A DNA stretch of 64,000 bases, taken from NCBI RefSeq assembly GCF_013149275.1, contig NZ_JABGNA010000006.1, positions 372,001 through 436,000 of the forward strand. Direction: 5' to 3'. The notes under the pieces were generated by a model. The model made no database searches. It was not told the DNA's origin and was given only the letters and a program-made list of their open reading frames with translations. Of this stretch, positions 32,591-42,705 are shown one piece after another. Each line of letters opens with the position of its first letter. Positions within the stretch are counted from its first letter, which is position 1. The position numbers were made by a program, and so were the translations under genes. This DNA is from Mucilaginibacter sp. SG564. Lineage in GTDB: Bacteria; Bacteroidota; Bacteroidia; Sphingobacteriales; Sphingobacteriaceae.

Positions 32591-32608
32591 TGCAATATTA
32601 TTTGGGCC

Positions 32609-32681
32609 TGTCATCCGGAGCTTGTCGAAGGATCGCGCGCAGAGGCCCGCCCCGCCATGCTTCGACAGGCTCAGCATGACA
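32609..32681. repeat. REP-like inverted repeat
   Basis: Arms at 32609-32633 and 32656-32681 (cores GAGCTTGTCGAAGG and CTTCGACAGGCTC) form an imperfect palindrome with a GC-rich loop. I recall the same words as common in gene junctions of many Bacteroidota genomes, so this is probably a dispersed element rather than a regulatory site. Confidence 0.7.
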
Positions 32682-32727
32682 TCCGCCCTGCACAGGGACA
32701 CAGAACGACGTTATAAATATTATTACC

Positions 32728-33843
32728 ATGATAACAGCGCTTCACAATCTTAAATTGATTTCTGACGGTCAGATCACCGAAGGTAAGGCCGTTTTAATAT
32801 CCGGCGGACAGATCATTGATGTTATTGCCGATACGGCCATCCCACAGGATGCTGTAAAGAAGGATCTACAGGGTTATTATTTGGCCCCGGGATTTATTGA
32901 TCTGCAGATATATGGCAGCGGCGGACAGCTGTTTGCTGGTAAACCAACCGTTGAAGCGTTGGCACAATTGGAAAACGACCTGTTAAACCAGGGCACCATT
33001 GGTGTGTTTGCTACCATTGGTACCAATACCAATGATATTGTGGAAGCAGGTATCGATGCCGCCAAAATATATCGCACACAAAGTAAAGGCGCTTTTTGGG
33101 GGTTGCACCTGGAGGGGCCATACCTGAACCCGGCGAAACGCGGCGCGCATCCCGAAAAGTTTATCAAGAAAGCTACGCTCGCTGAAGTGAAAAGCTGGTT
33201 GGAACGTGCCGATGGTGTGATCAAGATGATCACCATTGCGCCTGAGTTGCAGGATCAGGAAGTGATCGATTACCTGTTTAACCAGGGCATTATTATTTCA
33301 TCGGGCCACAGCAATGCCACTTATGCCGAAGGAAAATCATTTTTGAACAAACCGGTGCAGGCCGTAACCCACTTGTTTAACGCCATGCCGCAAATGCACC
33401 ACCGCGAACCGGGCTATATCCCCGCTATTTTTGAAGAGCGGCCGTATACCAGTGTGGTAGCCGATGGCGTCCATGTTGATTTTGCTATGATCCGTTTGGC
33501 CAAACGCGAACTGGGGGATAAGCTTTTTTTAATAACCGATGCGGTTACCAGCACAAAAGAGGGCGCTTATCAGCATGAATTAAGGGGTGACAGGTATACT
33601 ATGCCCGATGGCACACTGTCTGGCTCAACCCTAACCATGCTCAAAGCGGTTGAAAACTGTGTAAAAAAGGTAGGTATTGACCTTGCCGAAGCGGTAAATA
33701 TGGCATCCCTATATCCGGCACAATTAGCTAAACAAGCCAAAAAAGGTAAAATTGAGAAAAACTTTGATGCCGATTTGGTTGTTTTTAACGCTGATTATGA
33801 AGTAAAGGATACTATACTGAAGGGAGAACTATTAAAGCACTAA
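32728..33843 (+). CDS. nagA: N-acetylglucosamine-6-phosphate deacetylase
   Basis: The 371-residue amidohydrolase has NagA signatures: FIDLQIYGSGGQ, the metal-binding Glu in HLEGPYLNPAKRGAH, SSGHSNATYAEG, THLFNAMPQMHHREPG and LITDAV with the catalytic Asp. It removes acetate from GlcNAc-6-phosphate in amino-sugar recycling. No nagB or transporter lies beside it. It follows the ribosomal block but should have its own promoter, since a terminator and a repeat separate them. Confidence 0.93.
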   Translation: MITALHNLKLISDGQITEGKAVLISGGQIIDVIADTAIPQDAVKKDLQGYYLAPGFIDLQIYGSGGQLFAGKPTVEALAQLENDLLNQGTIGVFATIGTNTNDIVEAGIDAAKIYRTQSKGAFWGLHLEGPYLNPAKRGAHPEKFIKKATLAEVKSWLERADGVIKMITIAPELQDQEVIDYLFNQGIIISSGHSNATYAEGKSFLNKPVQAVTHLFNAMPQMHHREPGYIPAIFEERPYTSVVADGVHVDFAMIRLAKRELGDKLFLITDAVTSTKEGAYQHELRGDRYTMPDGTLSGSTLTMLKAVENCVKKVGIDLAEAVNMASLYPAQLAKQAKKGKIEKNFDADLVVFNADYEVKDTILKGELLKH

Positions 33844-33997
33844 TTGAACCGAATTTTAATAAGCACGAATCAGTGCGAATTTTTGCGAAATTCACAAATT
33901 AAGAAAGTAATTCAGGGAATTCGATTCAATTAGCGCACATTAGTGCCTATTTTTTTAACAAAGACAACATAAAATTTTAACACTGGCTTTTATTCTT

Positions 33998-34117
33998 TAT
34001 TTTTGCCGGACTACCCATTATATGAACAGAGCTTTATCAATTCATGATATAAACGCAAGCAAGTTCTGTCTATTCCTATTACATCTATTTCTATTCATAA
34101 CAAACCACACCAGATGA
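33998..34117 (+). promoter_or_regulatory. pyrH leader with -7 box and 31-codon upstream frame
   Basis: TATTTTTG (33998-34005) with TTTT 19 bases upstream is a probable promoter. The leader then has a small frame, ATG at 34022 to TGA at 34115-34117 (MNRALSIHDINASKFCLFLL and 11 more residues). Its stop overlaps the pyrH start as ATGA. The last third is pyrimidine-rich. The layout would allow translational coupling; whether the frame is translated is not known. Confidence 0.45.
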
Positions 34118-34818
34118 AGTATAAAAGAATCTTACTCAAGCTTTCGGGCGAATCGCTGATGGGCGCAAGACAATACGGTATTGATAACAACCAGGTATTG
34201 CAATATGCCCATGACATTAAAAACGTATATGATGCAGGTATTGAAATTGCGATTGTTGTTGGCGGCGGTAATATTTTCAGGGGATTAAGTGCCGAGAAAT
34301 CGGGTATGGAACGTGCCCAGGCCGATTATATGGGTATGCTGGCCACCGTAATTAACTGCATGGCACTGCAAAACGCGCTGGAAAGTATCGGGGTGGAAAC
34401 CCGCCTGCAATCTGCCATCAAAATGGAGCAGATCTGCGAGCCCTATATCCGCCGCCGTGCTATGCACCATTTAGAGGTAGGCAAAATTGTGATATTTGGC
34501 GCCGGTACCGGTAATCCTTATTTCACTACCGATACAGCCGCTTCGCTACGCGCTATTGAAATTAAAGCCGATGTGGTACTGAAAGGTACCCGTGTTGATG
34601 GTATTTATACCGCCGATCCGGAGAAGGATCCATCAGCTACCCGTTATGACGAGATATCCTTCCAGGAAGTTTATGACAAAGGCCTTAATGTGATGGACAT
34701 GACCGCCATAACCCTTTGCCGCGAAAATAAACTACCTATCATTGTATTTGACATGAATGAGTCTGGCAACTTTATGAAAATAGCCCAGGGCGAAGCTGTA
34801 GGTACATTGGTACACTAA
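34114..34818 (+). CDS. pyrH: UMP kinase
   Basis: The 234-residue protein has the amino-acid-kinase fold of bacterial UMP kinases (ILLKLSGESLMG, IVVGGGNIFRG, GAGTGNPYFTTDTAA, VLKGTRVDGIYTADPEKDP). It makes UDP from UMP and ATP, and is hexameric and cytosolic. In many bacteria frr follows; here a terminator and a convergent peptidase follow instead. The upstream frame ending in ATGA may couple its translation. Confidence 0.97.
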   Translation: MKYKRILLKLSGESLMGARQYGIDNNQVLQYAHDIKNVYDAGIEIAIVVGGGNIFRGLSAEKSGMERAQADYMGMLATVINCMALQNALESIGVETRLQSAIKMEQICEPYIRRRAMHHLEVGKIVIFGAGTGNPYFTTDTAASLRAIEIKADVVLKGTRVDGIYTADPEKDPSATRYDEISFQEVYDKGLNVMDMTAITLCRENKLPIIVFDMNESGNFMKIAQGEAVGTLVH

Positions 34819-34867
34819 AATACACACACGTAGTTCCTTCTCGCAATGACGAGTGGAAGGGATAAAA

Positions 34868-34902
34868 CAAAAAGGCCGCTATAAATAGCGGCCTTTTTGT
34901 TT
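34868..34902. terminator. Bidirectional terminator
   Basis: AAAAAGGCCGCTAT...ATAGCGGCCTTTTT separates the convergent pyrH and M1 peptidase genes and fits termination for both. Confidence 0.95.
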
Positions 34903-34917
34903 AAATAATGGTGAAAA

Positions 34918-37419
34918 TTATTTGGCATCTCCACCAAGCTCCTTGGCTACGTTATCTGCAGCTGTGGCTGATGCGGTATCATTTAACTGTGTACGTTGTG
35001 TTTTGATAGTTTGCATTAAAGTAGCTACAAACTTATCGGCACCGTACATTTTGTATTTAATACCAAACTCTTTAAGTTCGGCAATACCCTGTTGGGCGTA
35101 TTCCGGTTTTTCAACTCTGCCGGTCAGATCGGCAAATACTCTTATGCTGGTGAACTTGTTGTTAACCGTAGCATTTTTAAAAGTATCATATACATAGGGC
35201 CATTCGGCAACGCCTCCTTTTGTAGCGTACAGGCTAAATATGGCAGTTGTTAAGGCGCCTTTGTTGTCTTTTTCAAGAGCTTTGGCCTGTTTTAAAGCTT
35301 CAGGAGCATCTACCTGGCTAAGTGCTGTTAAAGCCGCTCCCTGCACCGCGTATGATTCGCTGTTGATGGCTTGTTTAAACAGCGTTGCATTGCCGGAGGC
35401 ATTAAGCTTGCCTAAAGCGGAGATAGCCGCTGCTTTGGCCAGCGTATTATCATCGGTTTGGGCCAGCGATGCTAATATAGGTTGTGCCGCGGTACGGATA
35501 TCATCATTAGTAAGGTTTAATGCTTTGATGGCTTTGATACGCAGGCCATAGTATTTATCCTTTAAGGCGGCTATGATAATTTTTTGATTGGCTTTTTCCT
35601 TTTGATTGGCAGCGGCAGCTTCAATAGCTTCGTATCTGTCCATATATAAAGGGGCGTTGAAGTACTGGTAAGAGAACTCCTCTATGCTTTTATTATCGGT
35701 TTTTTTAGCCAGCAAAATTTTATCGCCATCCACATTCACCAGGTCGGGTTTGGTAGCTACGTGGAAGGTTAAGGTATCGGCCTTGTCATTCATCCAAACT
35801 TTATGACGTTCTTTTTTACCGCCGGCATAAATATCAATAGCCATGGGTAATTTAAAGGTTTGTCCATCCTGGTTTTGCTGCAGGTAAACGGTTTGGGTTT
35901 TGGTGGCATCATCCCATTTGTAGCTGATGCTTAATACCGGGTGACCGGCACCATAGTACCACTGGTTAAAGAACCAGTTCAGATCGAGCCCGCTGGCTTC
36001 TTCCAGGGCCAGGCGCAGTTGCTGGGCCTCACCGTTTTTGAAAGCGTTTGTTTTGAGGTAGATATTTAGTCCTTTAAAAAAGGCGGCATCACCCAGATAG
36101 TTACGCAGCATATTTAAAATACGACCGCCCTTTTGGTAAGTAACTACATCAAAAACATCTTCCCTATCGTCATAATGAAAGCGTACCAGATCCTTATTTT
36201 TAGCGTCGGGCGATCTTAAATACTCCAGCATCTGGTTATGGTTATGCTCGTCGCCAGCATCCTTACCGTATTTATGTTCGGCCCAAAGGGTTTCGCTAAA
36301 GTTGGCAAATGATTCGTTTACGGTGAGGTTGCTCCAGCTTTCGGCGGTTACATAATCACCAAACCATTGATGGAAAAGTTCATGCACAATAGTGCTGCGG
36401 CCGTCGTTATAGTAAGCATCGAGCAGTTCACGGTGAGTGCCTTGCACGTACTCGCCATGTAAAGTAGCTGTGGTATTTTCCATAGCGCCACTTACATAAT
36501 CGCGCACTACAATCTGAGCGTATTTGTTCCATGGATAATCAACACCCAGGGTTTTGGAGTAAAACTCGATCGCCTCGGGTGTAAACCCGAATATTTCTTT
36601 GGCGTAAGGGGCGTATTTGGGCTCCAGGTAATAGTTTACCTCTTTATCGCGCCATTTGTCTTTATAGATCTTGAAATCGCCCACGGCCATCATGAACAAA
36701 TATGGAGAGTGCGGCAGATCCATTTTCCAGTAATCGGTACGGGTACCATCGGCATTGGTTTTTTGCGAAACCAGTTTGCCGTTGGATAACGTTACGTACT
36801 TGGAAGGCACAGTCATGGTGATCTCTTCGGTAGTTTTTTGGCTTGGCTTATCAATGGTCGGGAACCAGGCCGATGAGCTTTCGGTTTCGCCTTGTGTCCA
36901 GATCTGGGTTGGTTTATCCTTTTCGGTACCATCGGGGTTAATAAAATATAAACCTTTAGCATCGTTGATAGCAGCGCTGCCTTTGGCTTTTAATTCGTTT
37001 GGCTTAGCGGTGTAATCAATGTAAATGGTATAATTTTCGTTGTTATGGTAAACCTTATCCAGTTTGATAGCTACCGAAAGGCTGTCCTGGTAAGTAAATT
37101 TCAAAGGAATGTTTTTACCGTTTTTCACCACGGATATATTTTTAAGATCCATGCCTTTGGCATCCAGTCTTAAACTGTCGGTTGGGTAAAAGTGAGGTTT
37201 TAAGGTAACCCATTCTTTACCGTACAGGTAACGCTTCTTATAATCAAAGCGAACATCGAGCTTGGTGTGTATCAGGTCGTTAACCTTGGTGGGTACCGCA
37301 CGGTAAATTTTCATTTCCGGATCGTCCGGTTTTGGCGCCTGTTGCGCATACGATGAGGTAAGGGCTGCCGTTAGCGCGCACGATAACAGCAACGTTGAAA
37401 TTGGTTTCAGATCAGTCAT
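34918..37419 (-). CDS. Secreted M1-family zinc aminopeptidase
   Basis: This 833-residue protein has a signal peptide ending near residue 25 (SSYAQ) and the N-terminal M1 beta domain. The exopeptidase motif GAMEN is at 311-315. The zinc site is HELFH (346-350) with the third ligand Glu369 in NESFANF. The last 250 residues form helical repeats resembling HEAT (APEALKQAKALEKDNKGALT and similar). All catalytic elements are intact. It should trim N-terminal residues from peptides in the periplasm. It is a single gene. Confidence 0.95.
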   Translation of the reverse strand: MTDLKPISTLLLSCALTAALTSSYAQQAPKPDDPEMKIYRAVPTKVNDLIHTKLDVRFDYKKRYLYGKEWVTLKPHFYPTDSLRLDAKGMDLKNISVVKNGKNIPLKFTYQDSLSVAIKLDKVYHNNENYTIYIDYTAKPNELKAKGSAAINDAKGLYFINPDGTEKDKPTQIWTQGETESSSAWFPTIDKPSQKTTEEITMTVPSKYVTLSNGKLVSQKTNADGTRTDYWKMDLPHSPYLFMMAVGDFKIYKDKWRDKEVNYYLEPKYAPYAKEIFGFTPEAIEFYSKTLGVDYPWNKYAQIVVRDYVSGAMENTTATLHGEYVQGTHRELLDAYYNDGRSTIVHELFHQWFGDYVTAESWSNLTVNESFANFSETLWAEHKYGKDAGDEHNHNQMLEYLRSPDAKNKDLVRFHYDDREDVFDVVTYQKGGRILNMLRNYLGDAAFFKGLNIYLKTNAFKNGEAQQLRLALEEASGLDLNWFFNQWYYGAGHPVLSISYKWDDATKTQTVYLQQNQDGQTFKLPMAIDIYAGGKKERHKVWMNDKADTLTFHVATKPDLVNVDGDKILLAKKTDNKSIEEFSYQYFNAPLYMDRYEAIEAAAANQKEKANQKIIIAALKDKYYGLRIKAIKALNLTNDDIRTAAQPILASLAQTDDNTLAKAAAISALGKLNASGNATLFKQAINSESYAVQGAALTALSQVDAPEALKQAKALEKDNKGALTTAIFSLYATKGGVAEWPYVYDTFKNATVNNKFTSIRVFADLTGRVEKPEYAQQGIAELKEFGIKYKMYGADKFVATLMQTIKTQRTQLNDTASATAADNVAKELGGDAK

Positions 37420-37714
37420 ATAACAATATTAGTATTTTGTACTCAATAAATACAAACCGAAGGCACAATAGTGAATTTAGCACACCATCAGTTTAAACAA
37501 ATTAGCTCAAAGTTGCTATGACGTTTTAAGCGTACTATATGTTACGACAGATATAATTTATTTTAACATATACCGCGTAAAAGCGAACACCACCTGTACG
37601 GATTCGAACAGTTTGAGTAGATTTTATTGTTTAAATATTTGATTATTAGTATTTTAAATATGTGGCACAATATTTTATCCTGAGTAGGGGTACCTAATAT
37701 TATAAGCTTGCTGT

Positions 37715-40087
37715 ATGATCAAAAACTATTTAAAAATCGCCTGGCGCAATTTGGTAAAGAACAAGGTGCATACGTTTATAAACATAGCTGGTTTGTCCAT
37801 TGGTTTGGCCTGCAGCCTGCTTATTATGCTTTGGGTGCAAAATGAGCTAAGCGTTGATGCTTTTCATAAAAATAAAGCGCGTTTGTATAATGTTTATGAG
37901 CGCCGGTACTTTGATCATAAAATTTCTGGACAGTATAATACCCCGGGAATACTCGCAGCTGAAATGAAAAAGGTGTTTCCAGAGATAGAGTATGCCATAA
38001 ATGGGGTATATAATGATAACAATACCTTCATGGTGGGGGATAAGATAATCAGACTTAGAGGAGGTGCGGCAAGTCCTGATTTCTTTAAAATGTTTAGTTT
38101 TCCGCTTCTTCAGGGTAACGTGCAAACTGCGTTAAGTTCGCCATTAAGCATAGCTATATCACGTAAAATGGCCGAGGACTTTTATGGCAGCACGCAGGCA
38201 GCTATCGGCAAAACCATTCGTTTTGAAAACAAAAAAGATTTTAAAATAAGTGCTGTATTTGAAAACCTACAAGCCAATACATTAGAAAAATTTGAATATA
38301 TCATTAATTGGGATGCTTTTCAGATAGAACATCCCGGAGCTAAACAATGGGATAACAATTGGCCGCGCACCACTGTAATGCTAAAAGCTAATGCCAACCC
38401 TGAGGTGTTTAGAAAAAAGATAACCCACTTTCTGAATAATTATCAGACCGGCCAAAAAAAGGGGATTTTTACTACAGATCTTGATATACAGCGTTACGAT
38501 CAAAAATATCTGTATGGTAATTTCTCGGGTACTACTTTTAATAGCGGGCGAATTGAATATGTTCACCTGTTTAGCATAGTAGCAGTTTTTATTTTATTGA
38601 TAGCCTGTATCAACTTTATGAACCTCACCACGGCACGCTCTGTTAAACGGGCACGCGAAATAGGTGTACGCAAGGTTGTAGGCGCTGTACGTTCTGTGCT
38701 GATCAAACAATTTATTGGCGAATCGTTATTGGTAACTGCGCTGGCCGTCATAGTGTCTTTAGTATTGTTGATGTTGCTGTTGCCGCTGTTTAATCAGCTA
38801 ACCCAAAAACATATCGGGCTGCCATTTGAGCAGGTTGGTTTTTGGTTAAAATTAATCAGCATCACACTAATAACTGGTTTGGTATCGGGTAGCTATCCGG
38901 CGCTGTTCTTGTCGTCATTTAACCCGGTTAAAGTTTTAAAAGGTACCCTTAAGTTAGATTCCGGTACAACATTATTCCGTAAAGGTTTGGTGGTATTTCA
39001 ATTTGTACTATCGGTTGTTATGATCATCGGAACTATTGTTGTTGCCCGGCAGATGAACTTTATCCAATCCCGCAACCTGGGTTATGATCGCGACAACCTG
39101 GTATACATGCCTGTAAATGGAACCCTCAGCTCGGCCTATGAAGTTTTCAAGACCGAAGCTTTAAAGATGCCGGGAATCAAATCGGTAACCATTTCGGGTT
39201 CAAACCCTACTATAATTGATAATGGTACTGTTGGTGTGGAGTGGACAGGGAAAGACCCTAACGTTAGCATCAGGTTTGTACAAACTCCCATTGGGTTTGA
39301 TTTTATAAGCACCCTGAAATTAAAGCTGCTTGCCGGTCGCGATTTTTCTAAAGATTTCCCTACAGATACCTCCGGTTACATCATTAATGAAACAGCCGCG
39401 AAAAGGATGGGTTACACTAACCCCATTGGGCAGCCTTTAAGTTTATGGGGGCAAAAAGGTAAGATTATTGGGGTGGTTAAAGATTTTCACCTCAACTCTA
39501 TGCATGAGCAAATAAATCCGCTGATCCTGTGGTCTGGAAAAGCAGAAAATTTCGACAATCTATTGATTCGGACAGAGGCTGGTAAAACGAAGGAGGCTTT
39601 GGCCAGTTTGGAATCTTTAAGCAAACAAATTAATCCCGCATTTTCATTTACGTATACTTTTTCTGACGAAGAATATCAGAACCTATATCAAAGCGAGCAG
39701 ATAGTGGGCAAGCTGGCTAATGTATTTGCGCTGCTGGCTATTTTTATTTCGTGTTTGGGGCTGTTAGGCCTGGCTATGTTCACCGCCGAGCAACGGGTGA
39801 AAGAGATTGGCATACGCAAGGTGCTGGGAGCCAGCGTTGGTTCGCTCTTCAACCTGTTATCGTCCGAATTTTTGGTGCTGGTAGTAATTGCCCTGCTCAT
39901 TGCTTCGCCAATAGCCTGGTATGCTATGGACAAATGGCTACAGGGATTTGCCTACCATGCCAGTATCCAATGGTGGATGTTCGCCCTATCCGGTGGTATG
40001 ATCATCCTGATAGCCCTGGCGACGGTAAGTTTCCAGGCTGCTAAAACAGCGCTCATAAACCCGGTGAAAAGTTTAAGGAGCGAGTAA
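37715..40087 (+). CDS. Double MacB/FtsX permease, array member 1 (type A)
   Basis: This 790-residue protein contains two permease halves in one chain. The first half is TM1 (about 21-42), a large MacB-type periplasmic domain, and TM2-4 (about 283-303, 337-358, 378-405). The second half is TM5 (about 424-446), a second periplasmic domain and TM6-8 (about 665-690, 720-738, 755-776). FtsX signatures KRAREIGVRKVVGA and VKEIGIRKVLGAS follow TM2 and TM6. The type A mark is CSLLIMLWVQNEL. No ATPase is encoded nearby. It is the first of six tandem paralogues, 68 bases before the next. Confidence 0.93.
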   Translation: MIKNYLKIAWRNLVKNKVHTFINIAGLSIGLACSLLIMLWVQNELSVDAFHKNKARLYNVYERRYFDHKISGQYNTPGILAAEMKKVFPEIEYAINGVYNDNNTFMVGDKIIRLRGGAASPDFFKMFSFPLLQGNVQTALSSPLSIAISRKMAEDFYGSTQAAIGKTIRFENKKDFKISAVFENLQANTLEKFEYIINWDAFQIEHPGAKQWDNNWPRTTVMLKANANPEVFRKKITHFLNNYQTGQKKGIFTTDLDIQRYDQKYLYGNFSGTTFNSGRIEYVHLFSIVAVFILLIACINFMNLTTARSVKRAREIGVRKVVGAVRSVLIKQFIGESLLVTALAVIVSLVLLMLLLPLFNQLTQKHIGLPFEQVGFWLKLISITLITGLVSGSYPALFLSSFNPVKVLKGTLKLDSGTTLFRKGLVVFQFVLSVVMIIGTIVVARQMNFIQSRNLGYDRDNLVYMPVNGTLSSAYEVFKTEALKMPGIKSVTISGSNPTIIDNGTVGVEWTGKDPNVSIRFVQTPIGFDFISTLKLKLLAGRDFSKDFPTDTSGYIINETAAKRMGYTNPIGQPLSLWGQKGKIIGVVKDFHLNSMHEQINPLILWSGKAENFDNLLIRTEAGKTKEALASLESLSKQINPAFSFTYTFSDEEYQNLYQSEQIVGKLANVFALLAIFISCLGLLGLAMFTAEQRVKEIGIRKVLGASVGSLFNLLSSEFLVLVVIALLIASPIAWYAMDKWLQGFAYHASIQWWMFALSGGMIILIALATVSFQAAKTALINPVKSLRSE

Positions 40088-40155
40088 CCATTGAATTTCG
40101 AATCTTGGAGGTTCGATTTCGGGTTTAGAATTTAGTTTTTAGAATTTTAAGAGTC

Positions 40156-42585
40156 ATGATAAAAAGTTATTTAAAAACGGCGTGGCGGTTTTTGCTGAAG
40201 AACAAGACATTCAGCTTTATAAACATTATTGGTTTAGCTACGGGCACCTTATGCTGCCTGTATATTTTGCTGTATGTACAGGATCAGTATAGTTATGATC
40301 AGCATCATCAGGATGTAAGCAGCATATACCGTGTTACCACCGACCTGGAGTTGACCGGCGATAAGCATCATACGGCAACAAGTTCGCCGCCCATAACTCC
40401 GGCCATGAAAAATGATTTTGCCGAAGTGCAGCAATTTACCCGGGTGGCCAACACCGAGGGGTTTGGCGCTAAACAACATTTGCTGCGTTATAAAGAAAAA
40501 TCATTTTATCAGCAGGAGGCTGTTTATGTCGACTCTACCTTTTTTGATATGTTCAGCTATCATTTTGTTGCTGGTAATGCGCTAAAAGCATTGGCCGAGC
40601 CTTATTCGCTTGTGCTTTTAAAACCTGTTGCTGATAAACTTTTTGGTACCGAAGATCCGGTGGGTAAAATGGTATCTATTGATAATTCATTCGGCAAGCA
40701 TGATTTTAAGGTGACCGGTGTGGTTGATGAAAGTGCCGGGAAAACGCATATCCATGCCAATATGTTCCTCGCTATGAATAGCGGAGGCTTAGGCCAATAT
40801 ATCAGGCAAAACAATACCTGGGCGGGAAACAATTTTTTGTATGCCTATATTAAACTAAAGCCCAACACTAATGTAACTACGCTGGAAAAAAAACTGCCCG
40901 ATTTTTTAAATAAATATGGCGCCGCGCAATTTAGAGAGATAGGCATGAAAAAAGTGCTGCATCTGCAACAGGTATCAACTATCCATACAACACCCGGGTT
41001 TGAGCATGAGCTTACCAAAACACTTGATCCATCCTTCCTGTACATATTAATATTGATAGCCGTACTGATACAGGTAATAGCCTGCATCAATTTCATGAAC
41101 CTATCCACCGCCCGCGCCTCCAAACGAGCCAAGGAAGTAGGTGTACGTAAGGTAATTGGCGCCGGCCAGGCCGATCTGATCAAACAGTTCCTGGGCGAGT
41201 CGTTTTTATTGGCCTTGATAGGGGTAGCTATCGCATTGCCATTACTTATCTTGCTGTTGCCTTATTTAAACCAGATAACCCGGTCAGATATACACCCGTC
41301 ATTTTTTACCAATTACAAACTTTGGATAATGCTGTTAAGCCTGGTAACCATTACCGGTTTGGTGGCCGGCAGTTATCCCGCATTTTATTTATCGGCCTTT
41401 AAGGCTATAAAAGTGATCAAGGGCAATTTTACCAGTCATATTTCGGCTGCGGGCATCCGCCGGTCGCTGGTGGTGTTTCAGTTTGTTTTGTCCATTGTGC
41501 TGGTTACCGGTATCATTGTTATATACACGCAGCTCAATTATATTAAAAATAAGGACCTTGGTTTTGATAAGAACCAAAAATTGATCTTTAATTTTTATAC
41601 CAACGGCACCCAGGCCAAGATGCCCGTTTTTACAAACGACCTGAAACAAATGGCCGAGGTAAAGGCCGTTAGTAATGCCGATAACTACCTGGGCCAGTTT
41701 GTGCCACATGATCATGGTGTTTACCTGGCCGGTGGTAATATGGCAACGGCTATAGATGCACAAAATATAAATACCGATGAAAACTTTGCCAAAGCAAATG
41801 GCATCAAACTGATAGCCGGGCGCGATTTCAGGCACGGTGATTCGAGCCGGGTACTCATCAATGAAACACTGGCTAAACGTTTAGGATTAAATCCACAAAC
41901 CGCACCCGGTACCCGGTTATATACCCAATACGATCCCGATCCGGTAACGTTTGTTGAAGTGGCCGGCGTGATGAAGGATTTTAATTATAATTCCCTGCAC
42001 AGCGAAGTGAAACCTTTTATGCTGGTTTATGATGGCCATCAAAACGAGCTTAACTGCATTGTAGTTTCAGCAAACAGTTCAAACTATAAAGCTATGCTCA
42101 AAAAAATGGAGGCCATATGGCATAAGGATCTTCCTGAAGTTCCATTTGAATATTCATTCCTGGATACAGAGGTGCAAAAGCAATATGAAAATGAGGCTAC
42201 CCTGTCGCAGATCATCAATTCATTTACATTGGTAGCTATTGTTATTTCGTGTTTGGGGTTGTTTGGTTTGGCGGCTTTTAGCGCCGAGCAGCGGAGTAAG
42301 GAAATCGGTATTCGTAAAGTATTGGGGGCTAGTGTATCAGGTATAGTGGCTTTACTATCAAAAGACTTTTTAAAACTGGTTGTAGTAGCCCTGGTAATTG
42401 CCACGCCAATAGCCTGGTGGGGTATGAGTAAATGGCTGCAAGCCTTTGTATACCGCATCAATATAAGCTGGTGGATGTTTGCCTTAGCCGGATCGCTGGC
42501 GGTGCTTATAGCCTTGTTTACGGTAAGTTTCCAGGCCGTTAAAGCCGCGTTGATGAACCCGGTAAAAAGTTTAAAGAGCGAATAA
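40156..42585 (+). CDS. Double MacB/FtsX permease, array member 2 (type B)
   Basis: The 809-residue protein has the same two-half layout as its neighbours. It is the most divergent member of the array: its N-terminal membrane segment reads GLATGTLCCLYILLYVQDQY and its first periplasmic domain has no close match in the others. FtsX signatures KRAKEVGVRKVIGA and SKEIGIRKVLGAS are intact, and the chain ends in NPVKSLKSE like the rest. It is probably cotranscribed with member 1. The likely role is a lipid, peptide or stress-related MacB-type exporter subunit using an ATPase encoded elsewhere. Confidence 0.92.
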   Translation: MIKSYLKTAWRFLLKNKTFSFINIIGLATGTLCCLYILLYVQDQYSYDQHHQDVSSIYRVTTDLELTGDKHHTATSSPPITPAMKNDFAEVQQFTRVANTEGFGAKQHLLRYKEKSFYQQEAVYVDSTFFDMFSYHFVAGNALKALAEPYSLVLLKPVADKLFGTEDPVGKMVSIDNSFGKHDFKVTGVVDESAGKTHIHANMFLAMNSGGLGQYIRQNNTWAGNNFLYAYIKLKPNTNVTTLEKKLPDFLNKYGAAQFREIGMKKVLHLQQVSTIHTTPGFEHELTKTLDPSFLYILILIAVLIQVIACINFMNLSTARASKRAKEVGVRKVIGAGQADLIKQFLGESFLLALIGVAIALPLLILLLPYLNQITRSDIHPSFFTNYKLWIMLLSLVTITGLVAGSYPAFYLSAFKAIKVIKGNFTSHISAAGIRRSLVVFQFVLSIVLVTGIIVIYTQLNYIKNKDLGFDKNQKLIFNFYTNGTQAKMPVFTNDLKQMAEVKAVSNADNYLGQFVPHDHGVYLAGGNMATAIDAQNINTDENFAKANGIKLIAGRDFRHGDSSRVLINETLAKRLGLNPQTAPGTRLYTQYDPDPVTFVEVAGVMKDFNYNSLHSEVKPFMLVYDGHQNELNCIVVSANSSNYKAMLKKMEAIWHKDLPEVPFEYSFLDTEVQKQYENEATLSQIINSFTLVAIVISCLGLFGLAAFSAEQRSKEIGIRKVLGASVSGIVALLSKDFLKLVVVALVIATPIAWWGMSKWLQAFVYRINISWWMFALAGSLAVLIALFTVSFQAVKAALMNPVKSLKSE

Positions 42586-42705
42586 TGCGATTTCGGAATT
42601 GGGATGTTCGAATTTTCACTATTAATTGTTTTTAATGGTGTTCAAGAGGTCTTCGACGTTTCGGATTTAGAATTTATGTTTTAGGATTTAGTATTTAAAG
42701 ACATC

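Noticed and set aside
40088..40155. tRNA-like GGTTCGATTTC string in the first permease spacer
   Set aside because: No cloverleaf can be built around it; it is part of the low-complexity spacer.
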